Below, piece by piece: positions 1 through 13,400 of a DNA stretch of 64,000 nucleotides. The notes under the pieces are model-generated. The model had not been told where the DNA came from. It made no database searches and saw nothing but the letters and a program-made list of their open reading frames with translations. The stretch comes from Atriophallophorus winterbourni (lineage: Eukaryota; Platyhelminthes; Trematoda; Plagiorchiida; Microphallidae). Within the stretch, counting starts at the first letter, position 1, and each line of letters begins with the position of its first letter. The stretch spans positions 56,315 to 120,314 of the forward strand of contig JACCGJ010003016.1 in the NCBI GenBank assembly GCA_013407085.1. Reading direction: 5' to 3'. The position numbers were made by a program, and so were the translations under genes.

Positions 1-146
1 CTCTCTTTCGCAGCTAGATTGCTTCCATTATAATTTGAATAAAGCTTAGTCTCCAGATAATCAGTCTTTGCTAACTCAGTGGTTGCTTGATTCAATCATA
101 ACAATTTATTCAATAAAAAATTCTAAAATGAAACGATTGCTGCGCG

Positions 147-640
147 ATGAGAAGTTTGATGCGGATCATAACGCTCAAGAGGCTGCTAAACGCTGGAAAC
201 ATTGGTTTCATACTTTTTTCTAATGTTTTCAATGAACTGGGTGACATACTCTCAGAAAACTTAAAAATCTTTCACATTGACATTTCATCTGATGTGTACA
301 ACTTAATCTCCGACTGTTCAAATTATTCTGATTCGATTCATACACTCGAGGCCGTCAAGCCGAAAAATGAAATTTTTGCACGTAAAATTTTGGCGATATG
401 TAAGCAATATAATGGTCAATCTGTCGACCAGTTTGCTCGTAAATTACGAGACATTCACTAAAGAACGACACGAAGACGATGTGATTCGTGATGCATTCAT
501 CAGTGGCATCCAACGAAATTCGTCAGAGTTTGCTTGAACAGTCTGCACCAAACGTTCAGAAGGCTTTTTTATCACCAGGTCACTCAAACTATCATATCAG
601 CATTAGTAGACTGTGGGAACTAAAGCATCACTCACAAGAA
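147..640 (+). pseudogene. Ty3/gypsy-type gag relic
   Basis: The frame to 461 includes VKPKNEIFARKILAICKQY and SVDQFARKLRDI, similar to schistosome-type gypsy gag proteins. After a stop and frame changes the gag-like pieces VIRDAFISGIQRNSSE and SAPNVQKAF continue to ~600. The element is broken by stops and frameshifts, and no LTR was identified. It lies downstream of the last visible myosin exon, probably in an intron. Confidence 0.6.
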
Positions 641-1190
641 TAAAGTGAAACGTTTACATTTTCTTCTTCTTTTCTTCCAGATGCATTCCATTCCATCAGG
701 TTTTTGCTTTCTACTGCCACAAATACTAATCCTCATAAACGAATTTTTGCTTACAATCGCCGTTCCACATTGGATACTACTTTTCCAACGTGGCTCACCA
801 AGTAGGGTCTCGAGTATCTTAGAAATACCAACTCTCGTTGAAGAAATAGAACTATTTGAATGCAACACTTAATACGCGCATTTTTGCTTACCAGACAGTC
901 CTGAAGATACAGCAGCCTTTCGTCAAATGGCTGCAGCTGGTTATGAAGCAGATTATTCACCTTTTTTTACATAAACTTTCTGAGTATATTAAAAGCAACA
1001 AAGAGTTCACCTTAACAATGTGCGCAGCAAGCTGCGTTTCACAATCGTATCGTCACATATTTGAAATATTTCACACTTTTTAAAGTCTCAAGTCCATTTC
1101 ATTCACAATCATTCATTCATTTCATTCGCATTAATTCTAACGGTTATTAGATTATTATTATTCAATTAAGTGCATTGACAGTCCACTCAC
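641..1190. other. Intronic stretch, probably transposon-derived
   Basis: No exon was recognised. Short open pieces are seen on the plus strand (NPHKRIFAYNRRSTLD near 730; LPDSPEDTAAFRQMAAAGYE near 893) and could belong to the same decayed element as the gag relic. They match nothing I recognise. Confidence 0.35.
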
Positions 1191-1418
1191 TTGCTCACAA
1201 AAGTAATCTCCGCTCATTACGTTGGTCATTATTTGATAATACGTCAATTGAGTTCCCACAGTGTCGGAAACGGGATCAAACCACGGAACGAATATTTCTC
1301 GCAGAAAATTCAGCCTCCACGATGGATCGGACGAAAGCTTTCCTTGCTCCAGTTCAGACTGCTCGACCTCGCTAATCGCATCCAGAATGTGTTTGTCCGC
1401 AGCGCCGAGAGAAACAGT
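1191..1418 (-). CDS. Myosin exon 16: FERM domain; last exon in the window
   Basis: 228 nt (76 codons), phase 0. It reads [40 protein letters not shown] and [17 protein letters not shown]. This parallels myosin VIIa FERM1 (HVMDAISQCEQ, WRLFFRKEVFTPW, GEYRCE) and is the best evidence for class VII. The donor chosen is CAA|GTGAGT at 1190. Another GTGAG lies 9 nt upstream. Confidence 0.92.
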
Positions 1419-4400
1419 CTGTCGTGTGAAAGAAAAATGTTTCAAAAGAAAGCATATTGGTGCCAATCAAAAGAATATAATAAAATTGAAGACAAGCTGA
1501 ACTGATACAAATTTCAGCTGTTTTCAACTCACCAAGTTACCGCTTTCAATAAATATTGCGAAACCCATTTTTTCTTGAATTCGAAGCTTTTTACACAACC
1601 CCTCGCACACATCCGCTGAATTGGAAGCAGGATCCGCCATAACGTTGACTTTATTTCCATCAGCGCAATACACGACCAAATGGATATCCTGATCTTCCGA
1701 GACAGCTAAAAATTCCGTTGGACCCGGAGGCTCTGTCCTTGATCCGTTTTGCAAAGTACGTTCGAGGTAATGATGGCACGCTTCAGCCCAAACCGAAGGT
1801 GCCTGTTTAATCATCTCCTCAAGAACAGGAAGGAATCTTTCGGAAGGTGCAAACATACTGGTGCAAAACGCCAGTACAATCCAACCTACAATATACAAAT
1901 TTGAAATACGTGAAGCTGCTATGACCACCTCATTATTAACCGAGAATTCAGCCACCGTCATTAATCTAACGTCGATATTTTGGAAAGAAACTGAAATAAA
2001 CTTGGCCATTGAAAAATGTGTTCAGAACATGACATCCAACCGAATTGCTATAATCTCGATCAAATCGATACATGTTCTTAGTATCGCACTTGGACTTGCA
2101 AAATTAACTTACTAGGTAGAATGGCTTGAAATAAATTGAATGATTTCTTTGAAATGCCAAGTGTAATTGTTTAAAGTTGATCTTTTAAATAGTCCGAGTT
2201 TGTCCTAAACTCAAGTCATTAAATATAATACTTGAAGCATATTCTCCGAAACATTGATATCGTGACAGTCAAATTCACTTCACTGGAAGAGAGGTCCGTA
2301 AATTCGCGAAACGTGACGCGAATAATGAACTTCATCGTGTCGGGTTTGCCCTCATCGCGGTTTCAATTATGATCTTTATATAAATTTTGACAAACATTTA
2401 CTTTAAATTTCATCATTAAGGGGTTAACTTTGGTTCTGTAATTCCTCGCCATGGTTACTTTATTTAATCTCAAGCAATAACATAAATCCCTTCAATTCAG
2501 CTTCCAATGAAATATGCAATATAAAATATGTTGTACAACACTCAAACATTAATGTCTTATAAAAGGTCTGAGAATTTGTTTCACATCGGAAACGTGAAAA
2601 ATTTTGCGATATTTTAAATACCGTTTCAGAGTAGAACTGACCGATATTTGCGGAATTATCATTCGGATTCCCATTGAGTTGTTTACAAAGTTGGCAGTAG
2701 ATTTCGTCGCGTAATTCTGGACGATTAATGCCATAACGAAGAAGGTGTTGAATATTATTGAAATGAGAAGCGACAGAAAATTCCTGCGTTTTCCCAGATT
2801 GTTTTGTCGTGGGAGTTGCTGCAGTTTGTACATCCAACGTACTGTCTGAATCAGTGCCAGATCCCAGCTCTGACACATCTGTGTATGATCCCTGGAGGCA
2901 AAACATGGAAAATAGGCGATGTGCACGATATGGTCTTTCTTAGAAAATGCAGTATGTATATAAATATTTATATAGACTACTCATTAATACTTAAAATATA
3001 ATAATATTCCAATTGGACATGATCAATTAATTTTTTCAATATTTTAGATAACAGCTTCGATATATGTAAGAAATTGAATGCTATATTTCCGTTATTTGGT
3101 TAAAGTCATCAGATATTTAACTGTGACAGAGAAACCTTATTTATTCTGTCACTCTTTTAAAAATTTATAATGTAAAATATTTTAACATTAAGGACCTCTA
3201 ATTAAAATTGCATCACGGAATGCTTATTATTTACATTAACATAATTTTTCGAGCATTATTGGTTAACCAAGATATACTTTTTATTTGTAAATAACATGTA
3301 TCAGTTAACATTACCAAATTAATTTGCTTGGTTTTGCTGAATTTATATATGGAAAATCAAAAATGGGATCTGTTCAATCGTACATCTTAACCAGACAATC
3401 TGCTTCACGTATCCAATCAATGATGAGAAAATAATCACTAATTTGTTTGTACATGTTAAACAAAAGTGTGTGCGTATCATCATCAAATTGTCTGCAACGA
3501 ATGTTTGTAGATAGAGCCAAACCGGTCGTGGGGTGTATGTAAATAATTTCATGTGATTGAGGATTTTTTTATAAAGTGCTGTTACTTTCCTAGATGTGGC
3601 GTCATTGCTTCCGTCACTATTTTTTGATCTTCTGCTGCGTATTCTCATGTGACGTGTGCTGAATACTTTAATCTCTTTTGACAACCACATTCGGTTTCGT
3701 TGCTACATTATGGATATCACATTTGCTATAATTAAAACCATATTAATCCCGTAAAATGATATATGTTTTTTTCTTTCAATCATATGAGATCATTACGTGC
3801 CATTATGTGTTTATTAAAATTTGTATTTTCGATAGATTTATCTATTCACTGTCCACGTGATTTTATCAGGTGTGAGTATGTGCATTAATTGACAGTTGTA
3901 GGCATGACAAATTTGAGCTTGATCTATATTTAACATGAGCGTGGGCAGATCAAATTCATGCGTATGCCTGAAGCGTCAATATTTAATGGAAAATAATTGC
4001 TTAATAAACATTCAAGCCTTTGAAATATATCCAGTCATCACTTTTAATCCAATTGCCATCAACATTCTCAAATAATATTAAAAATTCAATACTTTTTCTA
4101 TAATATGCTTTAGCTGGACTCATGTTGGTACCACGGTAATAATATTACCCAAAATATGAGTTCTTTGAAATAAATAACTAACATTAAACACCACCTTTTC
4201 AAAACGCCATCAAATTACACTCCGTGGATATTAAACGAAGTTAGAAATGATCGATTTTGAAACCTGAAATCATAATCTGATAAAAGTCAACAAATTAAGT
4301 GTTTACGTTTCTAGTTTCGAACCAGAATTTTTTTGAATGAATAAAACATGACATAGCATATTTTGAAACCAAGTCTGTAAATTTATAAACAAATACAAAA

Positions 4401-7400
4401 CGAGTGTGTTGATTAACGGAGGACTGGTAAAGCGGCTGTTAAATAAGATTGATCACTCACCTTGTTCCGTATTTGTGGAACCCTCCTTGTTCCGTTTATG
4501 TTCAAATCGCTTCGTTTCAAACCCATAATGTTTGTAATCAGGCTCCAAATTTCCATTGATTCCTGTTTAAATTATAAATGATCGCACGACATACCATTTT
4601 AGGAGTATACATTGCTATATTACTCACTGAATACGATTAGAGAAATGCCCGAACAGTCACTGGATTATTTTCATAGCCCAATAAGAGTATTGTTCTCAAA
4701 AACACAAGTTACAAGCAAAATAGCAATTCATTATTTTAAGTGGTTAAAAGAGACTTTAGTGAACAAATACATTTCGCTTTCTTACATATAATAGGACATA
4801 ATAATTATTAAATATGAAATGACGCTAGCTAGCCAGAGGTGAAAGTTTAATCATAAAATTGTGGTTTGTAAGTACTGGCGCGATTAAGCTTCTCAACTCT
4901 TCACAAAAACGGTTGAGTGTAGTAGTTATGCCAACATATAGCCGCACAGTTTAAAGTTCCCCTTGAAAAACTATATGTTTGTGAACTGTACTTGATGTTG
5001 CAGGTTGCGCAAGAATTTGCAACTCTACACCAGTCTTAATACAAGGCAAATTTTACTCTAAGCTATTCTCATCCGCACAGTTTAAACTTAAAAATAATTC
5101 AATTAGCGCTTGTATGCCACCCTTGGATAAGCCTCGTGGTGTGTTTGTGTGCGCGATAGAAATGCATGCAAATGGTTATGGTTATGGTTTTAACCCCATT
5201 ATACACGTGTTTGGACACGTGATTGAACAGGTTGGCCGTACCAGCCTTATTCAACAGTGACATACAAGTGCTACTTGTTTACCATTCCTCCACTGTTTCA
5301 AGCGCATGCGGATCCTGATTTTACTATCCCTACCTCATGATTGCAAACAGCACGAAACCGGTCGTGGGGTATGTGTGTGGTGGAAATTCATGCAAATGAA
5401 TATTTTGGTTCGTGGCTATGGGTTTGACCCCATTAAACGTGTTTGGACACATGTGATTGAACAGTTTGGTCGTACCAGCCTTAACCAACAGTGGCATACA
5501 AGCGCTAGTTGTTCGCGATTTTATTCTCGGGGCACTTTATACTGCTGTAAATATCGATAGATTGGTTTGCTGTTTCGGGATTCGTTAATAAAAAATTCAC
5601 ATTTTCTAAAACCCGCAGTCATTCCAACAGATTGATAAATAACGTGATCATGAAAAATTTAATGATTTTGTCTTGGCTAAAATCTTGGCCCTTCGACGCT
5701 GTCACGTATATGAGACATGTTTTTACAGTAGAAATTTGGTATAATCGAGGTTGAAGCTCCTATAACATAGAATACCAGAGCGTGAAGGCAATTTCAAGAC
5801 ATTTGTTACATGCAGAATTTAGTAGACATTATTGCTTCAGTATCTTACATGAATTGTTTACAACTTTAAAATTTTGTTATCTAAGTTAATAACAAAAATA
5901 ATGTCTTTTCGTTCGAATTTTACGAGTCTAACTAGAATACCATTTGTGATACCGTGCATTTTGATTTCCAAGTAAGTTCTTCCATACTGTTTAACTCATT
6001 TATAAACCCTGTTCGATATTATACAGAGAGAACATTTCTGAAAATTGTTGAATAAAACCATTTACTTTTTTCTATCTCTCTGCTATGCATCTCCGTCTAC
6101 TTGATCCTAATCAAAAACAAAATAAAGCTTTTCATTGGTCTTCAATGTCTACTCTACCTAATATGATCAGGATTTTGGCTAAGAGTACCATCTGGTAAAA
6201 TATCGAAGCAACCAGTTCTCAACGTACAGGTTTCGGATTAAAGTGCTTATTCTTTCCAGACTTGTGTCGCTAAAGTTATGGTCACTTGCATATATATAAA
6301 TTGTGGTATTTCGATATTATATATATGTATTATCTAAATGCCACCAAAATGTTTTACGGAGTATCGCCCTCAATCATTGGCTAACACTAAAAGCCTTTCC
6401 GTTTAATGTACGAATTCCTAATAGTGTCCCTTGTATGTATAATGTAATGCCGATCGCATATTTAGCAATCAAACATTTAGCTTTAAAGTATCTTTATTAG
6501 AAAAGTTGCAATGTTGTAAAACACATGAATAACAGGTTTAAAATTGAAGGATTGGCACAATGGTACGAAAAAACAATATCAATTTCGCCGTGAGTAAACG
6601 ATAGTGTGCTAAATTAATTAAAATTGTAAATAAAAATTATCGATAGATTATCTGATTATTCACTCACTCTAGCTCCTTCCTTTGAATTATGACGTAAAAG
6701 TGAGCTCGGTAATTGATCTGTGGTAAAGTACGGCGATATACCGTTTTGAAAATATTTTTTTGCAAATTCAACAAACTGCCTAGCAGCATTCCCGAACATT
6801 GTAGTATTACTTTGATCTGTACGAATGCCATTTAAGCCAAGCTCTATAGGAGATTTGATAGTTCCCTTTCGGTTTTGAGGATTCAATGAATTAAGATTTC
6901 GTATTTTTTCAAAAGACATGTTCGAATCCACATTGGCGGTTAAAGAATTTCGCTCTTTCGTGGATTGACTGCTGCGTTTATTCTGTTAAAAGCAAATTTT
7001 AAACGGTTATTCAAGGGGAAACTGTGGTAAGCTGAGCCTTATTGTAAATTTTCTTATTCGGAACCGATGAGAAATGTATCTCCAATAATTGTGACACTTC
7101 TGATGTTAATTAAAGCTGTCAAGACTTTTAGCTAAGAAGAACGTGAGCTGTCAAAATTCCGTATCAAAGCTCATTGCTTCACCCTAAATTACGTGCGAAC
7201 ATTAAAAAGTCTAAATTAAACATATTTCCGAAAACATGCTTCGAAATACAACCGTTAAATTCAAACTTCGAAATATTGGTCGAAGCAAAGTTGATATATG
7301 GTTAAAGGTGCACGTATGTTGTTGTTATTGGCCTCCGTCGGTCGATGTCGACCATGGATGCACATCACACTCGCATGAATTTCATGTTTTGAAGCTTTTT

Positions 7401-10400
7401 GAATGACTGACCATACAATAAAATAGATTGAGTAGGAAAAGACAAGCACGGTATATTTCTGCTGCAATTATTAAAAAGCTATTATTTTTCGTTCCTGTAG
7501 TTAACATACATACATGCATCCATCCATCCACTAATACATACATAATTACATACATACATGCACACACATATACATACATACGTTGTTGGCCTCCGTCGGT
7601 CGATGTCGACCATGGATGTACATCACATCGCATGAATTTCATGTTTTGCAACTTTTTGAATGACTGAACAGTCCGATTCGGGAGGAACAATCTCTCCCGC
7701 AGCGCTTGCAACGATAGTCAGAACTCTGTTGTATTGCATCAGTTGCACGCCGGCGGCGTGATCTGCGTTCAGCAACCAAGAGCTGTATCTGCTCCTCCCC
7801 GGCTTGCAGACGACGCTTTACACAATGTCTCCAATGTGAGCGGTCAAGAGCAAGTTCTTCCCAGCTCGTGGGGTCAATGTCAAGAGCTTTCATATTTCTT
7901 TTGCAAACATCTTTGCACCGCAAATGCGGTCTGCTCAATGGTCGAATTCCTAATTGCAACTCACCATAGAGTAGATCTTTCGGAATACGACCATTTTCCA
8001 TTCTATAGACATGACCAAGCCACCACAGGGTGACATGCTCTGTAGACCAGCTTTTGAAAGCACTTCAGCGTTAGTCACTCTGTCCATCCACGATATGTTC
8101 AAGATACGACGGATGCTTCGTAGATGGAAAGCATTCAGCTTCCGTTCGTGTGTTGCGTGGGTGGTTCAGGTTTCACTGCCGCATAGTAAAGCAATTAGTA
8201 CGCACGCGCTGTATACCATCATCTTTATCTTTACAGTCAGCTTGCGGTTACCCCAAACACGAGAGTTCAATCGAGAAAGAATGACAGCTGCTCTGCCAAT
8301 CCGCTTATCAATCTCCGTGTCTAGCTAGAGGTTATCCGCAATGGTTGAACCAAGATATGTGAAATGATGTACTGATTCAAGCTGACAGTTTCCGACAGTG
8401 ATGATAGGAGGAAACACAATAACGTAAAAATAACGTAAAATTCACTGAACGTGATTTGAAGAGGTATCAAAGCTTGGATAAGGACGGAATTAATAATCTC
8501 CTAAGACCATTTATTAAACGAAATAGCCGTGGCATGATATTTCGCAATTAATTTAGTTGAAATAATGCACATCCTCGAATGTGTTCCTTTGCGCCAATTA
8601 ATTGACCCTACTTGACTGTTTTATTAATAATTTTTGAAAGGTATTGTGAGAGGTTCGGATATGAGATTGAATCCCCGGTCAACACAACTTCAGATTCGAA
8701 CATGTACAGATTAATCGATATCGCATATACTTTTTCGTCATATTTTCACATGCGTTTTCACTTAATTGCAGTTGGAAGCGATTATGTTTATTGCCCAAAA
8801 ACAGTAGCAACATTCCACCTCATATATTATACGCATTTCATACGAAATACTTCATTGTATGAAAATGAGACATCTCTTTTTAAAATTCCAATTTTTTTCT
8901 CGTAAGTAGGTTTTTCTGGCCAAAATGTCTCACCGGATGTTTTAGCCTTTGGCGGGCGAGGAACTTTCGTACGGCCCGTTGCAAAATGATTATTGCTTGT
9001 TTCATTTTTCGATAGCGACGTCTCTGCAAGATCCCCTTCCAACGCGCCTGAATCTTTGAAATCTTTTTGTATAATCGTTTTTCTATCTCATAGTTCAGTA
9101 GCTTCTCGTGTTCATCCTGTGAGGTGGTGATTCAAATAATTTACATTCAATAACAGTTCACAATTTAATTTAAATATTCAAGTATATTTTGTCCTTGCTA
9201 AACCCTTTCAATTACACAACTGCCTGTAATAAGTATTGTTGTTGACATCCTACTTATTTACTGCCAGACATATAAAGGAATCTTACTTGAAACGCCTGAT
9301 TTAGTTCGTATACAAAGCTCGCACATGTTTAATTACGACATAAAAAGTAAATCTTTTGATTTAAACAATCCATACGCATTGAATTTTCTGAATATCCGCC
9401 AAATTAGTGAATTACGTTATATAGTTGTAAGCCCTCGATTGATAAATATATAGTTTGTGAACTTTGTATTGTTTCTCGTCCGAAATGTTTTTGAATTCAT
9501 TTCGTTATATGCCTTTTTATCCAAAAAGCGGAAACACGAACTTGTATGCAACATACATAGGTTAAATTGTATACTGAACATACGGCAATATTTTACTTGT
9601 CTTATTAAGCTTTGATAATTTCTTATACTACTGCCAGTTGCAACGAATGCTTTTGGACTCCACCTAAGCATGAATGATCAGTGATCATGCACTGAAATAT
9701 TTCATTTGTATCAGTTCTACACGTGATACAAATTTTGGTAACAGCAGTTTTGAACACGACTCCTACATTCTCAACGGATCGAACTGATTGATGTGACTGT
9801 CGTTCATTCAACGTTTCATCAACGATTTTTTGAAGTATTTTGTCTGATTTTTGTTTTCATATTTTTAATATTTGCTAGATATTTGAACCAAAAAGGATTT
9901 TCGACTCCAATGTACATATAATTTACTGACCTTCAGAAAAACTTTACTTTTTCCGATTCTGAAATCATTGTTCCGGAGATATGCTGCGCAAATTCTGTTT
10001 ACAGTATCTCTTGGATCTAAGGAATTATAGATCCGGTCATTGATCAATGAACGATAGCGTTTCACAAATTCTTCAAATCTACATCTGATCGGATAACCAA
10101 ACTTCCGGATTTGAATGGTTTCCAAAATGCCGGAATATCGAAGCTGTCGAACGCAAACGTCTCTTTCCACGTAACAAGGTTTCTTTGCGTCGTTTGGTTT
10201 GATGCAACGGACGAAAAGCGGTTGACCTTGACTCAGGGTCATCATAAGTGATTCCATTGAAATTTTGAACTGGATACCCAAGGTTTTCATCGGTCGCCTT
10301 GAAACTGATGTCTTCGGAAATACAGAAGCAAAACAAACTCTCAGTTAAACTGTTTTCTATGTTTATGTGCGGCTATCCGCACAAACTGCATTGCATGATA

Positions 10401-13400
10401 GAGACAGTTTGAATCTTAGATGAAATTTAGCTCCTTTATACTTGGGTGAGTGTGTTGATGAGTTCGCCACGAATAGCATCCGAAAAACATGTCACACTCA
10501 CTAAATAAAGTGTGGGGTTTCAAATCGCACGTGCATAAAATTAGTTTCTCAACAGACAATTTTGTTAGCTTTTTGCGTTAAATTCTATCGCTATCTGTTT
10601 GCTAAATTCATCATGTTTTCGTATTAACTGAAGTCTATATTAGACGCGCACTGTTTAAGCGAATTACCAGATAACCGTTAATCTTTTAGCCTAAAATGTT
10701 CGCTTACGACATTTGGTAATAATCTGGATCATCTATTAAAGTTATTCATCTAAACCGACAATAAACCCAATGCAGTTTACTAATCATGACCTGATATCTA
10801 GACCAGTTCGTCATATAAAAATTTGTGATGAAATTATTGTGATTGCTGAAAATTCGTGTATACGGATAAAGACAGTTTCTTTTTCCTCTTCTTCTACAAA
10901 CTCGAATAAAACAAGTCTTTGAATACGAATGTCTCAATATGTTATCGACGAAACACCTCAGACTATTAGGCACACGATATGGTTTAAAAACGATACTTGC
11001 GCATTCAAATGCATAGTAGACTACTATTTGATAGATGATATTATTCAACAGAATAAAAGAATAATAACAAAAACGATATTCTTATAAAGAATAAGAGCAA
11101 AACTACATCCCACATACAGCGTTCTTTACTACAGATGAACTTCCGTTTGAATTCCGGCTATTAATTGACCTATTCATTGAGATTTTGTTTGCAATGGTTC
11201 TTCAATATTTGATGGGTTAACTAGTTGCAAAGCGGAAAAGAAATATAAGAGCCATTGAGTACCTTTGCTGAAATAACAAATTTTCATTTATTGGCGTGAA
11301 AAATAAAACAAATCGATGTCCTGCAATAAACGGTTTAACAGATATTCTACCGGAGTTTTTAGTTCACAAAACTTTGCACATGTAGCCTTCAAACATAATG
11401 TGGTACCTGCCGCCCTGTCGTTTTGATTGATCTTTTGTGCTAGAGCACATGACACGGCATTAACAAGGTTCTTGCTGTGAATAAACGTCATAACATTTTC
11501 GGAAAAGCTCTTTCGCGCGTATTCCTATCACGCACATCCCACGACACATTTCATGATGTTTGCACTCATCAGGGAGGGGCAGTAGGTTTAGGATCAGTGT
11601 GCGCTTCAAATAGTGGAGGAATGGAAAACAAGTTGCGCTTGCAAGCCACTGTTGGCTAATGTCGGTACGACCAACCTATTCAATCACATGAGCCCGCACT
11701 CAAGTAGACTGGGTTTGAACCCATGACCATGAACAAAACAGCTCATTTGCATGCATTACCGTCACACAGGCACCCCACGATCGGTTTCGTGTTGTTTACA
11801 CTCATCGGGTAGGGACAGTATGATCAGAATCCGCATGCGCTTGAAACAGTGGAACAGTGGTAAACAAGTTTCGCTCGTATGCCACTGTTGGGTAAAGTTG
11901 GTACGATCAACCTATTTAATCACATGAGCCCACACTCATGTAAACTGGGTTTCAACCCATGATCATGAAAAAATATCATTTGAACTCATTTCGATCAAAC
12001 ACACTCATCATCTCCATTCTTCACATTTTAAAGTTCGTAGGCTTCCAATTGAATTGCATGAAAATGCTTGCAAATTAGCATTTTTGTTCATTATCATGGA
12101 TTAAAATCCTTTCTACAAGTGTTTGGATACATGCGATTCAACAGGTTGGTCCAACAGTGGGGTGTAAGCGCAATTTGTTTTTCCATTCCGCCACTGTTTG
12201 AAGCGCACGCGGAGCCTGATCCTACTGTCCCTACATCATGCGTGCAAACAGCACGAAACCGGTCGTGGGCTGTGTGTGTGTGTTGAAAATTCGTGTAAAT
12301 GATGTTTTTTGTTCATGATCATGGGTTAAATCCTGTCTACATGTGTTTGGACAAGGTTGGTCGTACCAACCTTGTCCAACCTTGGCATAAGGGTGCAACA
12401 TGTTTTTATAACATTCTGTTTTCGTTCTTGTTTTGATGGTAATATTGTAGGGGTGGGCGGATAAGGCCAGGTCAATCGAGGCCAAATTGCGTTCCGTGTC
12501 CTGTTTTAACGTCTACTAAATTGTTTTCACAGACTTCCAGAACACTTCATCCAATATTAAGCACGTGACACCCCCCAGCGTTTCACACCCATTTGATGAT
12601 TCTGCCTGAGGTCAACCATTCCGATATTAAGCGCGTTCACCTACGAGGCCTAAGATACAAACGAAGCCCAATCGGCTAACGCTAACAAACGCACATGACC
12701 TGTATGTGAACTGATTTGTCAGTCGCTTTCGTTCCAACTTCGCACCATCAGCACGTTGGGTTAATGCGACCGAAATGGACGAATTGCACAACGTTCAATG
12801 GCAAATGACGTCGCCCATCTGCTCGTGCTTCCGAGGCTGGTCTAGCACGAACCGCTCTCATGAAATACTCCCTGAAGCCGATTTGCGATTGTTGTTGTTT
12901 TGATACTTCCTGCTCTTGCGTTATGCCGGAAGGTGATGTTCTTCATAGCACCCAAAGTTCGTGATTATCACTCATCGTCAATGCACTTCGTAATTCCACA
13001 GTGCCAGACTAGAGTTGGGTCAGTCAATTCTCAAATCACTTTCTCTGAGGCATCAAACTACTCCCTAAACATTGCTTACGTTAACAAATTTGTCAGTGGG
13101 AGTCAAGTAACAGACCTTTTGTGGTGTACACTATAAGGACAAGCTATTTAAAAAAGATAAAGCATGCAGCTTTTGGTGAAATTCTTTATAAATTTACATA
13201 GGAAGCATCGACTCAGATATTGTTGCTTGCATTATTTAATCATTACTAGAAAAATCCGCTGTCACGAAGAACGTAATCTTCACGACTATAAATCGTGAAA
13301 TTAAATAAACAACTTACAGCTTGAAGTGCTGACCCAAATAATTGCTTGACGAATGTGTTCTTGGACCGCTGAATCAAGGCCGCCAAATCTGCGTGAAAGG

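Noticed and set aside
7500..7580. Regular short repeats as a possible CRISPR-like array
   Set aside because: It is a (CATA)n microsatellite at a LINE 3' end in a eukaryotic intron, with no unique spacers.
7734..8328. Two ~100-codon plus-strand frames
   Set aside because: They mirror the LINE-G reverse transcriptase encoded on the minus strand and show no domain of their own.
11700..11725. GGGTTTGAACCC resembling a tRNA T-arm or B box
   Set aside because: It sits inside repeat U, with no A box, anticodon stem or acceptor stem around it. The motif is simply palindromic.
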